Source: Dugong dugon (lineage: Eukaryota > Chordata > Mammalia > Sirenia > Dugongidae). Taken from it: a stretch of 64,000 nucleotides of DNA. The notes under the pieces were generated by a model that searched no databases, was not told where the DNA came from, and worked only from the letters and a program-made list of their open reading frames with translations. Positions 55,100-64,000 of this stretch are shown one piece after another. The position numbers were made by a program, and so were the translations under genes. How positions within the stretch are numbered: the first letter of the stretch is position 1; each line of letters starts with the position of its first letter. The stretch covers positions 1,155,001 to 1,219,000 of the forward strand of contig CM057461.1 of assembly GCA_030035585.1 (NCBI GenBank), read 5' to 3'.

Positions 55100-56500
55100 G
55101 TTCCTAGGGGTGGGTGGAGTTCACCCAGTGGCAAGGGGTACTTCCTCACTGAGGGCAGTAGGACCTGGAGGGCAACACTCTTGCTCCAGCTTCGGATTTA
55201 ACCAAAACCGAATTTGGTTGCTTCTCTATCTCGTGCACTGCGGTCCCAGCAGTCGCCAAATGCAGCTACATCTGCCTTTGGGTCACTTTCAAGGGGCCCT
55301 GGACCGTTCGTCCTGCAGGCTTCTCAGTCTTTGGTTTCTCTTTTCCCATGGCTCACACCCCTTCTCTATTCGTTTAGGCTTCACCCAAATCAGCTACAGC
55401 TTGTTCCACCTGAGACACTGTCCGGCCCACTAAGGGACTAACAATAGCCACCAGCGTGCCCTACCAGGAAGAAGGAGCTGCCTGCAGGATCCTTGCTTTC
55501 ATTTCCGCAGTAAAAAGTTCATTGTCTGGCCCCTGGAAGTGCTTGGCATAAATGGTGTAGCACACACCTAACTCCCAATTTAACTGCTAATAACTCCTCT
55601 ACAGAGGACCATTTCTCAACCACACTGGGAAGATCCCCTCATTCGGCCACTCTCTTTCTGCAACAGTGGATGATCCAGCCTGTGAGGGTGTGTATGCCCT
55701 CTGTGTTCTAGCTTTGAGTAAACGCTTCCACAAGGCTGGGCGAGTGGCTATACTGCTCATTTTCTCAGCCTCGGCTCCATTTAAAGAGACACCGTCTCCC
55801 CCAATATCCCACAGATGTAGTAACCAAGCTGCGATAGTTTCCTTCCGTTTCTGCTGGAATTTCCCACACAAAATCAGCTTATAGGGGTGTACTCCCACAT
55901 TATCACGGAACTGGCTGGCAGGATTTTGTGTCTGGGGTCATCAGGCTCCCAGGTAGCTTTCATCTTATGAATAATGAGCAGCCGTGGGGGGTGGGGTGTG
56001 GGTGCTCTGCACTGTCAGACTCCTCCACTATCACTCCCACCTCTGATTCACTACTTGATATGCTCTCCTACGGATTCCATGTTTTCACATCCCAGTCGCC
56101 CCTCATTGACATTGCCCTAATCCTTACCTTTGGCACTTTGCTTCCCCGCAGCTTTACAAACCTGCAGGTGAGTGTCTCTAATTGCTCTTCCTGCTCTTGG
56201 GTACAGCTTCTAATACACCACACAGGACTGGCGAACATCTCTAACTGCAGCTCTTCCTGCAGGGCTCTTATGCAAGCTTCAGCAGCTAGCTGGGCCTCAG
56301 TGGCCAGCCTAACAGCCCAGAGCAGTGGCCATCCCACGGCCACTGCTACTCTCCTACCCTCTTTCCACACTTATGAAGGTGAGCATCTGCCCATAACCAT
56401 GATATGTCCTTGTCGTTTTCAGGGCATCCCCATACTCATGCAGTGGGCTGCATGCATCAAGCATACAGGGTAGACCTCTCCACATGCAGGTCACTGGCTA
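55100..56500 (-). pseudogene. gag-like remnant of the ERV
   Basis: Broken frames on the minus strand; the clearest is 55599-55898, with the core named in the provirus entry, and 56068-56370, which is Glu/Gln/Leu rich. Several stops and frameshifts; no capsid could be made. Confidence 0.65.
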
Positions 56501-56581
56501 ACCCGGGATTTCCCCTGTGGATGACTCACTTCCACTCGCCATTTTCTCGGACTCCTGGCTGGCTTGCCAATTGTCCAGGCA

Positions 56582-56919
56582 TGGCCCAATAACTTGAAAA
56601 TTGCCTCCAAAATTGGAGGGTACGAAGAGACCAAAGAAAGAGGCAGGCACCTCCAGTGTGGCAATGAAGGAGTCTTTATCAGGGAGATTTACACACCGAA
56701 GCAGTGGTCCCCGACAGCAAGAGGACCAAAGCAGATCTCTGCAGCCAGCAGCAGGGCGGCAGAAATTTTATAGTGGTCAAGGACAAACATGGCTTCAAGC
56801 CAGAGAGTTACGTAAGACTGCTTCAGCAAGGTCACAACAGAGGCTTGGAAAACAGCAGTGAACTAATGGAAACCATGAGGGAAGCCATGTTTGGCCTCTC
56901 AAAGCCTGTTTTCCCTTCA
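56582..56919 (-). repeat. ERV LTR (5' LTR in transcription sense)
   Basis: About 338 bp, partner of 51615-51938. Plus strand starts tggcccaataacttgaaaat and ends cctgttttcccttca. Contains the 'gttttataGt' TATA-like block seen as ttttatagt/ctataaaa on the minus strand near 56767. Confidence 0.85.
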
Positions 56920-57071
56920 ATCACTCTTTGCTGGTGTTATTTTAGGGGTTGCTTTAAGGCTTATACTGTACAATATAAACTTATTCCAGTCTGTTTTCAA
57001 GTGATATTATACCACTTCATGGACAGCATAAGACTCTTACGACAGTATACTTCCCATTTCTCCCTTCTTGG

Positions 57072-57074
<3 letters not shown>

Positions 57075-57124
<50 letters not shown>
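57075..57124. repeat. (GT)n microsatellite
   Basis: About 24 GT units with one gcg at the right end. It lies at the junction between the L1 and a second L1-type 3' end (57125-57690). Confidence 0.97.
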
Positions 57125-57126
<2 letters not shown>

Positions 57127-57690
57127 TTTTAATATTTTATTGTGTTTTCAGTGAAGGTTTACAGAGAAGTTTAGGTTTCAACAATTTCTAAACAAGTTGT
57201 TCAGTGGCATTGGTTACATTCTTCACAATGCATGAACATCCTCATTATTTCCATTCTGGTTGTTCCATTTCCATTAATCTAGTTTCCCTGCTCCCTTACA
57301 TTCTCAAAGTAATTGTTGACTATTAGGACTCATATAGGTGGTTTTTCAAAGGAGCACATTATTTACAGGTGATATTTATCATTTTTTGAGCCAGTTTGTT
57401 ATCTAGCTACAAGATGACCTCAAGAGTTAGTTTTGGTTCAAGGTCTGAAGAACATTCAGGGTAATATTCTCTGGGAGTCCTCCAGTCTCAACCAGACCGG
57501 TAGGTCAGTTTTGTTTTTTGTTTTTTTAAAGAATTTGATGTTCTGTGCCACATTTTTCTCCTAGTTTATCAGGGTCCATCTATTGTAGCCCTGGTTAGAA
57601 GTCAGTAGTTGTAGCCAGGCACCATCCAGTTCTTCTGGTTTCAGGGTAGATGAGGCTGTGGTTCATGTAGATTGTGTCCTGTAGATTCTT
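57125..57690 (-). mobile_element. L1-type 3'UTR fragment, minus
   Basis: Reads ttaatattttattgtgtttt then ttggttacattcttcacaat and ccatccagttcttctggttt, a 3'UTR of an elephant L1 family in antisense. On its own strand the 3' end has AATAAA, and the (AC)n tail corresponds to the microsatellite at 57075. Confidence 0.7.
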
Positions 57691-58508
57691 CTGCATTATT
57701 TTTGTTACACGTTTTACTTCTATTTATATTACAAATCCTACAATACACTGTTTTTAACTTCAGTTTTTTTTTTTACCCATGTGATTACCTTTTCCTTTGC
57801 TCCTCAATCCTTTGTGTAAATCCAGATTTCCATCTATTATCATTTTCCCTCGATCTGAAAGACTTTGTTAACATTTCTTGTAATGCGGGCCTGCTGGTGA
57901 TGAATTGCTTTAGCTTTTGTATATTTGAAAAAGCCTACTTTGCCTTTGTTTAAAAAAATATTTTTGCTGGATATAGAATTCTAAGTTGACAGCTTGCTTT
58001 CAGCACTTTACAGATGTTGCTCCACTGTCTTCTGACTTGTATTGTTCCTGACGAGATGTCTGCTGTCACTCTTACCATATATTCCTCCGTACATAATGTC
58101 TTTTTTCTCTGGCTGCTTTTAAGATTTCTCTTTATCACTGATTTTAAACTATTTGGTAATAATGACCCTTGGTGTCATTTTCTTCATGTTTCTTGTACTT
58201 GAGGTTTGTTAACCTTCTAGGGTCTGTGGGTTTGTAATTTTTACCAAGACGGTAAAATATTTTGGTCATTCCTTCTTAAAATACTCTCCCCGCCACCACC
58301 ACCTGTGGGAGACTCCTAATCACACTTCTTGAAGTTTTCCCACAGCTTACCGATTCCTGCTCATTCTATTTTAGTCTTTCTTCTGTTTCATCTTGGATAA
58401 CTTCTATTGCTATGTCCCTGACACTTTTAAGTCCATGCCTTCCTCATTGGTTTTGGTTTTTAAAAACCTGATATTTTACCAAAAAATTATGTATTATTTT
58501 AATGTGTA
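57691..58508 (-). mobile_element. L1 3' part, minus, continuation
   Basis: Reads + as tttttgctggatatagaatt then ctaagttgacagcttgcttt and tttagcttttgtatatttga, typical antisense L1 sequence. Continuous in order with the L1 pieces to the left. Confidence 0.75.
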
Positions 58509-59014
58509 TGCCATGGATTGAATTGTGTCCCCCAAAATATGTGTCAACTTGATTAGCACGATTCCCAGTATTGTATGATTGCCTGCCATTCTGTCATCTG
58601 ATGTGATTTTCCTGTGTTGTAAATCCTATCACTATGATGTTAATGAGATGGATTAGCAGCAGTTATATTGATGAGATCTACAACATTAGAAGTGTCTTAA
58701 GCCGATCTCTTTTGAGATATAAAAGAGAGAAGCAAGTAGAGAGACAAAGGGATCTCATACCACCAAGAAAGTAGTGCTGGGAGCAGAGCGTGTCCTTTGG
58801 ACCTGAGGTTCCTGCGTGGAGAAGCTCCCAGACCAAGGGAATACTGATGACAAAGACCTTCCTCAAGAGCCGACAGAGAGAGAAAGCCTTCCCCTGGATG
58901 TGATGCCCTGAATTTGGACTTGTAGCCTCCTGGTCTGTGAGGGAATAAATTTCTCTTTGTTGAAGCCATCCACTTGTGGTATTTCTATTATAGCAGCATT
59001 GGTTAACTAAGACT
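58509..59014 (+). mobile_element. MaLR-type solo LTR
   Basis: From tgccatggattgaattgtgt to ttggttaactaagact, with the aataaatttctctttg signal. Flanks gtgta and gtata are a near-perfect 5-bp target duplication. Confidence 0.8.
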
Positions 59015-59573
59015 GTATACATATTTTAACTTCACACGGTTGACATTTTATAACCTATTGCTGAATCATTGTGATATATTGGTCTGGTTGTAGTATTACT
59101 GGAAACATGTGACTTATCAACATTTTATTAAAATTTAGAATAGGTTTATCTCCTAGGAGATGAAGGATCAGCCTTGAGATGCTGTGTTTCCTTTTCCTGT
59201 CATTTGGCTAATTCCTCTTCTTGGTGTACTCTGTTGATTCTCTTTTCAGATCTTGGTGCCTCAGGCCCTCGGTGCCGATCATCTGCTGGACTTCTTTTCT
59301 TATTGGTTCTTACTGTCAATGCTGGTGCTCTTCTTACGTGGTGCCTTTCGTTTTTCCCTCATCTTGCTACAGTTCTCACTTTGAGGTGGTAGTTATCTGT
59401 AGTCATACTTCATAGAGATTTCAAAATTTTTATAAACATACACTTAAAAGAAGAAACCAACTTGAAATTAAATATGTCCTATCATATCTACTATTACTTT
59501 ACATTACAACTACTTTATATTAATTTGCCTCTCCTATAAATAAGTATGGACACCTGGTCTTTCATAGGCACCA

Positions 59574-59797
59574 GTCCAGTACCAGCTGCCATTAAGTCAA
59601 CTCCGACTCATGGCAACTCCCTGAGTATAATGGGGGTATACTCAGAGTATAACTGCTCCACAGGGTTTTCAATGACTGGTTTGCCAGAAATAGATCACTA
59701 GGCATTTTCTTCCAAGATGCCTCTGGGTGGACTCAAGGCTCTAACCTTTAGTTTAGAGCTGAACATGTTAACCGTGTGCACCATCTAGAGACTCCTT
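59574..59797 (-). mobile_element. Diverged AfroSINE-like element
   Basis: Starts accagctgccattaagtcaa then ctccgactcatggcaactcc and ends gtgcaccatctagagactcc. Longer and more decayed than the other copies; it may be an older subfamily. Confidence 0.7.
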
Positions 59798-60900
59798 AAC
59801 AGGCACAGCTTGTTCCAATTAAATGTAATTATTTTCTTTTTAATGAATAAATTGCTGTACTTCTGGTTAATGGGACTCCTTTGTCCCTTCAGCACCCCCT
59901 CAGCATCCTTGAAAGTCACATTGCTTTCAGCCAAACAGGATATTCCAGGTCCATGCTGGCTTTTCCTCCTCCAAGGTGTGGAATCAGGCATCTTCGCAGA
60001 ATACTGGTTCCTTTCAGAGGAGTGTGCATGGGAGTTGGTGGTAAGCAAAACCATGCTGCACTGTTAGAAGCGCCAGAAATGAAGATGTGTCATCGTAGGG
60101 ATAGGAGTTCACTTTTTCCAAGTTAACAAATTCTGCTGCTGAAACTAACGTTTCCTGTAATCTTCGGTTTCACCAGTCAGACTTTCTACTGCCTGACATC
60201 CAATACTGGTTCGCACACCATTGTAACTGCAAAATATAAGAAACAAAATTTACACAGTGACCCAGAGCGTGTCCACGTATATTTGTATAACAGTTTCACG
60301 TCCAGCACTTACCCTTGCTACACTTGGTTCACGCTGATATTTTGTTTTTTGCTTTGTTTTGTTTTCACATGTTCCCGAGACAATAAACTGATTTCCCCCC
60401 TAGAATTTTGGAACTGATCTACAGTTGTTATTTATTTATTTTTCTTGTTTTTCTCACATTCGAGGACATAGGCCTGCTATTTGATCAAAGGAGGCACGGC
60501 TAGGGTCTTTCTCACTCCCCTTCTTGCTCACCTGGGTTCTGCTTATAACCTTCTTCGCTAGCTCAGTTAGGGTTCTCGGATAAGGAGGGTTGACACCCAA
60601 GGGGAAGAGCAGAACCACTGAACCCATGTTTGGAGTTTGGAAAAGCCATGTTTGGTATTCTATTTGCATTTTGTCTTAACATCAGCCCATAAAGCCAGAC
60701 CATTCTCATGTTTCATGTCTATACAAGAGAGGGTTCAAAACTGCTATCTGCAAAAACGTCACAAAACAAGAAACAAAAAATAGCGTAGGTGTCAATGGAC
60801 TTTATCTCCAATAAATAAAAATCAAAATTGGATATATTCTTGATTTTATTTCCTCTTTTAAACGTTGTTGTTGAAGCTCTGAAGATACTTCATTGTACTC
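59798..60900. other. Spacer
   Basis: AT-rich. An AATAAA lies near 60382, but no gene lies upstream of it that I can identify. Nothing else supported. Confidence 0.5.
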
Positions 60901-60904
60901 TGTG

Positions 60905-61030
60905 ACCTTGCTCCTCAAAGTGGGGTCCACTGACCAGCAGCGCTGCCATCAGCTGGGGGCTTGTCAGCCCCATCCCAGTCAGCTGAATCAGAATCTGCAT
61001 TTTAACAAGATCTTCAGGTGATTCTGTAAA
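60905..61030 (+). mobile_element. MER5A-like hAT fragment
   Basis: Reads ctcctcaaagtggggtccac then gctgaatcagaatctgcatt and ttcaggtgattctg, the standard core of MER5A-type elements. Confidence 0.75.
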
Positions 61031-61519
61031 TATTATGGTCTGTGTGGGTGTCTTGCTTAGAATGACTTTCTCACTCAAATATTTTATCAATATCAATCTG
61101 TACAGTTAGTGGTTTTATAAGTTTTGCTTTTTAAATTTAGATGCTTCAATCATCTGGAATTAATTTTTCTGTTAGATGTGAAATAAGTGCTCTAACAATT
61201 TTTTTTAAATGGTTAATCAGCTGTCCTGATATCATTGATTAAGTAGTCCATCATTTCCCAACGGGGATATATTAAGTAGGGCAAAAAAGAAAAGCATATA
61301 AAACCACATAGTATGATCCCAGGTTTGCTCAAAGAAAAAATACTGCAAATGAAGTAGATATGCGTTCCAAAGATGAATGGCACCTAAACCGTGATAAAAC
61401 GTGAATGATTAAGAGCCTATCTGGAGGAAAACTATGCTTAAGTCACAGGCCTTTACATGTCCTGGTTCTTAGTTAGAAAACAAGCAACTGTTTTGACTCT
61501 GGAAGTAGTTTTCTAAAGG

Positions 61520-61822
61520 CTACATATTGTATGACTGCATTTATATGAAAAATCTACAATAGGCAAATCCATAGAGACAGGAAGTAGATTAGTGGTTGCC
61601 AAGGGCTGGGAGAAAAGGGTAATGGAGAGTGACTGACTAATGAGTACAGGTTACTTTTTAGGGCGGAAATCTCATTTAGAACATGAAAATGCTCTAAAAT
61701 AGATTGTGGTGATGGTTGTACAGCTCTGTGAATACACTAGCAACTACTGAATCTTACACTTTAAATGGGTGAATTGTATGATATGTAAATTATATCTCAA
61801 CAATGCTGTTTAGAAAAAAAAT
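61520..61822 (+). mobile_element. L1 3'UTR fragment, +
   Basis: Reads atactgtatgactgcatttat-type sequence, then ttagtggttgccaagggctg, aaatgggtgaattgtatgat and an A run at about 61816. Standard L1 3' end. Confidence 0.8.
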
Positions 61823-62189
61823 CTTTAATTCATTCACCGGTATTTGAGTGCATTTAGTTATATATGCCAGGCACTGTTCTAGGTGCTGGGGGTAAGGGGT
61901 GAGCTAATATTTACATGATATGCATATTTTATTTGAATTTTTTATCTAATGTATAACCTACCTTGTTACAAACATAAACTTAGGGCAGCTGTTTTATTTG
62001 AATATTATTAAGGTCCACTTCGAACTGAGGCAAAAGCATATCTCCAGAAGCACTGAGAAGTGGGACGTTATTATGATTGCAGTACTGCTGGGAACTGGAG
62101 GAGCTGCAAACGTCCGTTCACAAAATGCCACCAGGAAAGGTGTTGGAGGGGCCTCGAGAGTGACTTACACACTCAACTGCCCACAACTT
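61823..62189. other. Spacer upstream of the TCFL5 CpG island
   Basis: An old repeat fragment (ccaggcactgttctaggtgc type) near 61830-61920, then AT-rich sequence that turns GC-rich at about 62190. Confidence 0.5.
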
Positions 62190-62192
62190 GCC

Positions 62193-62337
62193 TGTGTGCA
62201 TCCCAGGTCTTCTCAGTGCGGGCTACGGCGTGAGCATCCCGGTCTCCTCGGCGCGGGCTGCCGAGTGCATCCCCGTCTCCTCGGCGCGGGCTGTGGCTGC
62301 CGAGTGCATCCCGGTCTCCTCGGCGCGGGGCTGGTCT
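62193..62337 (+). repeat. GC-rich minisatellite upstream of TCFL5, about 4 units of 31-38 bp
   Basis: Four imperfect copies of a unit built on gcatcccggtctcctcggcg followed by cgggctg. They begin near 62193 (degenerate), 62229, 62263 and 62301. The copies differ by small insertions such as tggctg. It lies at the 5' edge of the CpG island, about 0.6 kb before the TCFL5 ATG. Confidence 0.8.
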
Positions 62338-62897
62338 CGGCGCGGGCGACCGCGGCTAGTTTCTGACGCCTGGTCTCGGACGCCGGGGCACCTGACGCGG
62401 CTGCTCCCGCTGGTCACTCGGGGCCGAAGCCTCGACGCCGTGCACGAGCCGGTCCTTCCCGGCAGTGAGGACGGGGTCGTCTCGGGGAGTCCCCGGGGAC
62501 CCCGGCACCTCCACGAAGGGTCGCCCAGCGCCCCCAACCCCCCGCCCAGCCCCGCCCCCTCCGCGCGCCGCGGGGGGAAAGGGCGGGCGGTTGGGCGGGG
62601 GGCGGGGCCGGAGGCGGGTAACGGGGCGTGGCCAGCGAAGGGGTGTGGTTACCGTTGAGGGGGTGGTGCCCGGCACGCGGGCCGCGCAGGCGCGCCGGCG
62701 GCGCAGCGGTTTCCCTCCCCCAACGAGCCAGGGCCCGCGGCGTCGTGAAGCGGCTGCGCTGAGCTCGGCCGCGTCCCCGCGGTCGCCGCCGCCGCCGCCG
62801 CCTCCGAGGCCCGCGCGCCCGGCCGCGGAGCGCGCCCCGCCGTTTTCGGCGCGAGCCAGGCAGCCGGCCCGCGGCGCCCTCAGCGGGCCTGGGCGGC

Positions 62898-63580
62898 ATG
62901 TCGGGCCCGGCGCCCCGGGAGGCGTCGGCGGGCGCGGGGCCGGGGCCGGCGGGCGAGGGCGGGGACGCGGCGCTGGAGCCGGCGCTGAGCTTCACCACCA
63001 CGGACCTGAGCCTGGTGGAGATGACGGAGATCGAGTACACGCAGCTGCAGCACATCCTCTACTCGCACATGGAGGCGCAGGCGGCCGACGGCGAGCTCGA
63101 GACGCGCCTCAACTCGGCCTTCTTCGCGGCCCCGGCGGGCGGCGCGGGCTTCGCGGCGTCGGCGGCCCCGGCGGGCGGCGCGGGCTTCGCGGCGGCGGGC
63201 GGGCCGCCCGTGTACCCGGTGCTGTGTCCGCCGGCGCTGGCGGCGGACGGCGGCTTCGCGGCCTCCAACCCGTGCCTGGGCCACATCGACTTCCAGGAGC
63301 TGCGCATGATGCTGCTGAGCGAGGCCAGCCTGCCGGTGGCCGTGGCCAACGCGGCGGAGAAGACGCCGGACGGCGGCGCGGGCGAGGCGGCGGCCCGGGC
63401 CAAGACCGCGGACTGCGCCACCAAGGAGAACACGGCGGCGGCGGCGGCGGCCGGCGAAGGCGCGCCCGAGGCCCGGGCCAAGTCGGCGGTGCGCGTCCGC
63501 CTGGAGGACCGCTTCAACAGCATGCCGGCCGAGCTGCCGCGCGGCTCCGAGACCCCCGAGACGGGCGTCGCGCTCAACAA
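62898..63580 (+). CDS. TCFL5: TCFL5 exon 1 (N-terminal 227 codons, partial gene)
   Basis: Transcription factor-like 5, a bHLH factor of the male germ line. The ATG is at 62898 (G at -3). The conserved landmarks are LSFTTTDLSLVEMTE, YTQLQHILYSHME, DGELETRLNSAF, PVYPVLCP, CLGHIDFQELRMMLLSEA and VRVRLEDRFNSMPAE, in that order, as in human TCFL5. Exon 1 ends at AA then gtgtgt (63581), which would join the next exon to give Asn-Asn or Asn-Lys. The bHLH domain lies in later exons outside the window. Ala/Gly-rich linkers are longer than in human, partly from a 36-bp duplication (63126-63197). The frame stays open past the donor to the end of the window. DIDO1 then TCFL5 on one strand matches human synteny. 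Confidence 0.93.
63126..63197 (+). repeat. TCFL5: In-frame 36-bp tandem duplication in TCFL5 exon 1
   Basis: Units 63126-63161 and 63162-63197 are identical except for one base near the end. They encode residues 77-88 and 89-100 (AAPAGGAGFAAS then AAPAGGAGFAAA). Length is a multiple of three, so the frame is kept. Human TCFL5, as I recall it, has one Gly/Ala-rich copy at this place. Confidence 0.9.
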
Positions 63581-64000
63581 GTGTGTTCTCGGCCTCCCAC
63601 CCACGGCTCCGCCGCCCTGGCTCCGCGGGAGGGGGGAGGGCCCGGGCGGGGGGCGGGCACAGACCCCAAAGGGCGGTGGCGGTGGCGGTGTAGACGAAGG
63701 CGAGCCTCGGGGGGAGGCCCCAGCGGCCGGGCAGACACGGGGTGAGCGCTTGCCAGTGCTGCCTGCAAGCCCCCCGCGTGTCCCCCACGGGGATCTGAAT
63801 GCTTGTTCCGGGCCTGCGCACGAAGGGAGAGGAAGAAGTCAGATAACGGCACACAGGTTGCTGGGGGCCACGTGTTTTGCCCAGATCACCTGCCTCAATG
63901 TCGCCAGAAGCCTTTCTGCTTCCCGGGATGTGGGCCAGGCCCACAGCTCACACGTGCAGACGCAGCCCTGCGAATGGAAGCTAACCGGAAGCTCCAAGTC
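63581..64000 (+). other. TCFL5: Start of TCFL5 intron 1
   Basis: G+C rich at first, with a short (ggtggc) run near 63672-63690, then ordinary composition. The exon 1 frame has no stop through to position 64000. No other feature recognised. Confidence 0.7.

Larger units (their letters stand above)
51615..56919 (-). mobile_element. Defective ERV-L-like provirus (gag-pro-pol, no env seen)
   Basis: Two LTRs of about 330 bp (51615-51938 and 56582-56919) flank a 4.6-kb internal region transcribed from the minus strand. Internal order on the minus strand: gag-like, protease-like, reverse transcriptase, integrase. The gag-like segment (WLLHLWDIGGDGVSLNG core) is of ERV-L type and I see no envelope gene, which fits class III elements. 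It carries stops and frameshifts throughout and is inserted inside the antisense L1. No intact viral gene remains. Confidence 0.85.
62190..63680 (+). promoter_or_regulatory. TCFL5: CpG-island promoter of TCFL5
   Basis: Dense CG dinucleotides and very high G+C run from about 62200 through exon 1. Between 62570 and 62640 are several GGGCGGG / GGGGCGGGG Sp1/KLF-type boxes. I see no TATA box at a usual distance from the ATG, so initiation is probably dispersed. The exact start site cannot be read from sequence. Islands of this kind at germ-line genes can be methylated in somatic tissue; that is background knowledge, not a claim about this locus. Confidence 0.8.

Noticed and set aside
41660..62190. 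A retrogene of the DPH3 type, which I recall near this locus in human
   Set aside because: I looked for its short Cys-rich frame in the spacer and did not find it; the human copy may be lineage-specific.
62465..63745. 426-codon + frame across the TCFL5 island
   Set aside because: It has no ATG at its start (GTG only) and is in a different frame from conserved TCFL5; a product of high G+C.
62880..63944. 354-codon minus frame opposite TCFL5 exon 1
   Set aside because: Shadow of a GC-rich exon; Arg-rich low complexity without homology.

Overview
This window is vertebrate nuclear DNA, almost certainly from an afrotherian mammal and most likely an elephant. It has spliced genes with GT-AG introns, a CpG-island promoter, and a repeat population I recognise as afrotherian: tRNA-derived AfroSINEs, RTE-type LINEs whose 3' tail matches the AfroSINE tail, L1, MaLR-type LTRs and an ERV-L-like provirus. 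The species is an inference from the repeats. There are no bacterial operons, CRISPR arrays or phage genes.

Region 1 (1-41,660, + strand) is nearly all of DIDO1 (death inducer-obliterator 1). I could place one probable 5'UTR exon (2989-3185) and all 14 coding exons (5308-40078). Splicing them keeps one frame of 6,738 nt (2,245 residues), close to the roughly 2,240 residues of the human long form. Domain order is an N-terminal basic region with nuclear localisation signals, a PHD finger, a TFIIS central-like domain split over exons, a SPOC domain split over exons, and one 3.2 kb last exon holding a proline run, a coiled coil, Pro-Arg-Gly repeats and an Arg/Asp/Ser-rich tail. The 3'UTR ends at an AATAAA at 41634. 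Reading through the donors of two coding exons gives short tails that would produce DIDO1-like (561 aa) and DIDO2-like (about 1,198 aa) proteins.

Region 2 (about 41,660-62,190) is a gene-free, transposon-dense spacer. An antisense L1 from about 48.1 to 58.5 kb is split by MaLR LTRs, an RTE fragment and a dead ERV-L-like provirus (51615-56919). Further left lie an interrupted AfroSINE, an RTE element with only its two ends, and an L1 > hAT > AfroSINE nest.

Region 3 (about 62,190-64,000, + strand) is a CpG island with the first exon of TCFL5, a bHLH transcription factor of the male germ line. Only the N-terminal 227 codons are present; the bHLH exons lie beyond the window. DIDO1 followed by TCFL5 on the same strand matches the human 20q13.33 order.

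The novelty here is modest and lies mainly in the lineage-specific tandem repeats: a 54-bp array with higher-order structure near the DIDO1 5' end, two minisatellites in DIDO1 introns (one running into a splice acceptor), and an in-frame 36-bp duplication in TCFL5. I saw no convincing new biological system.
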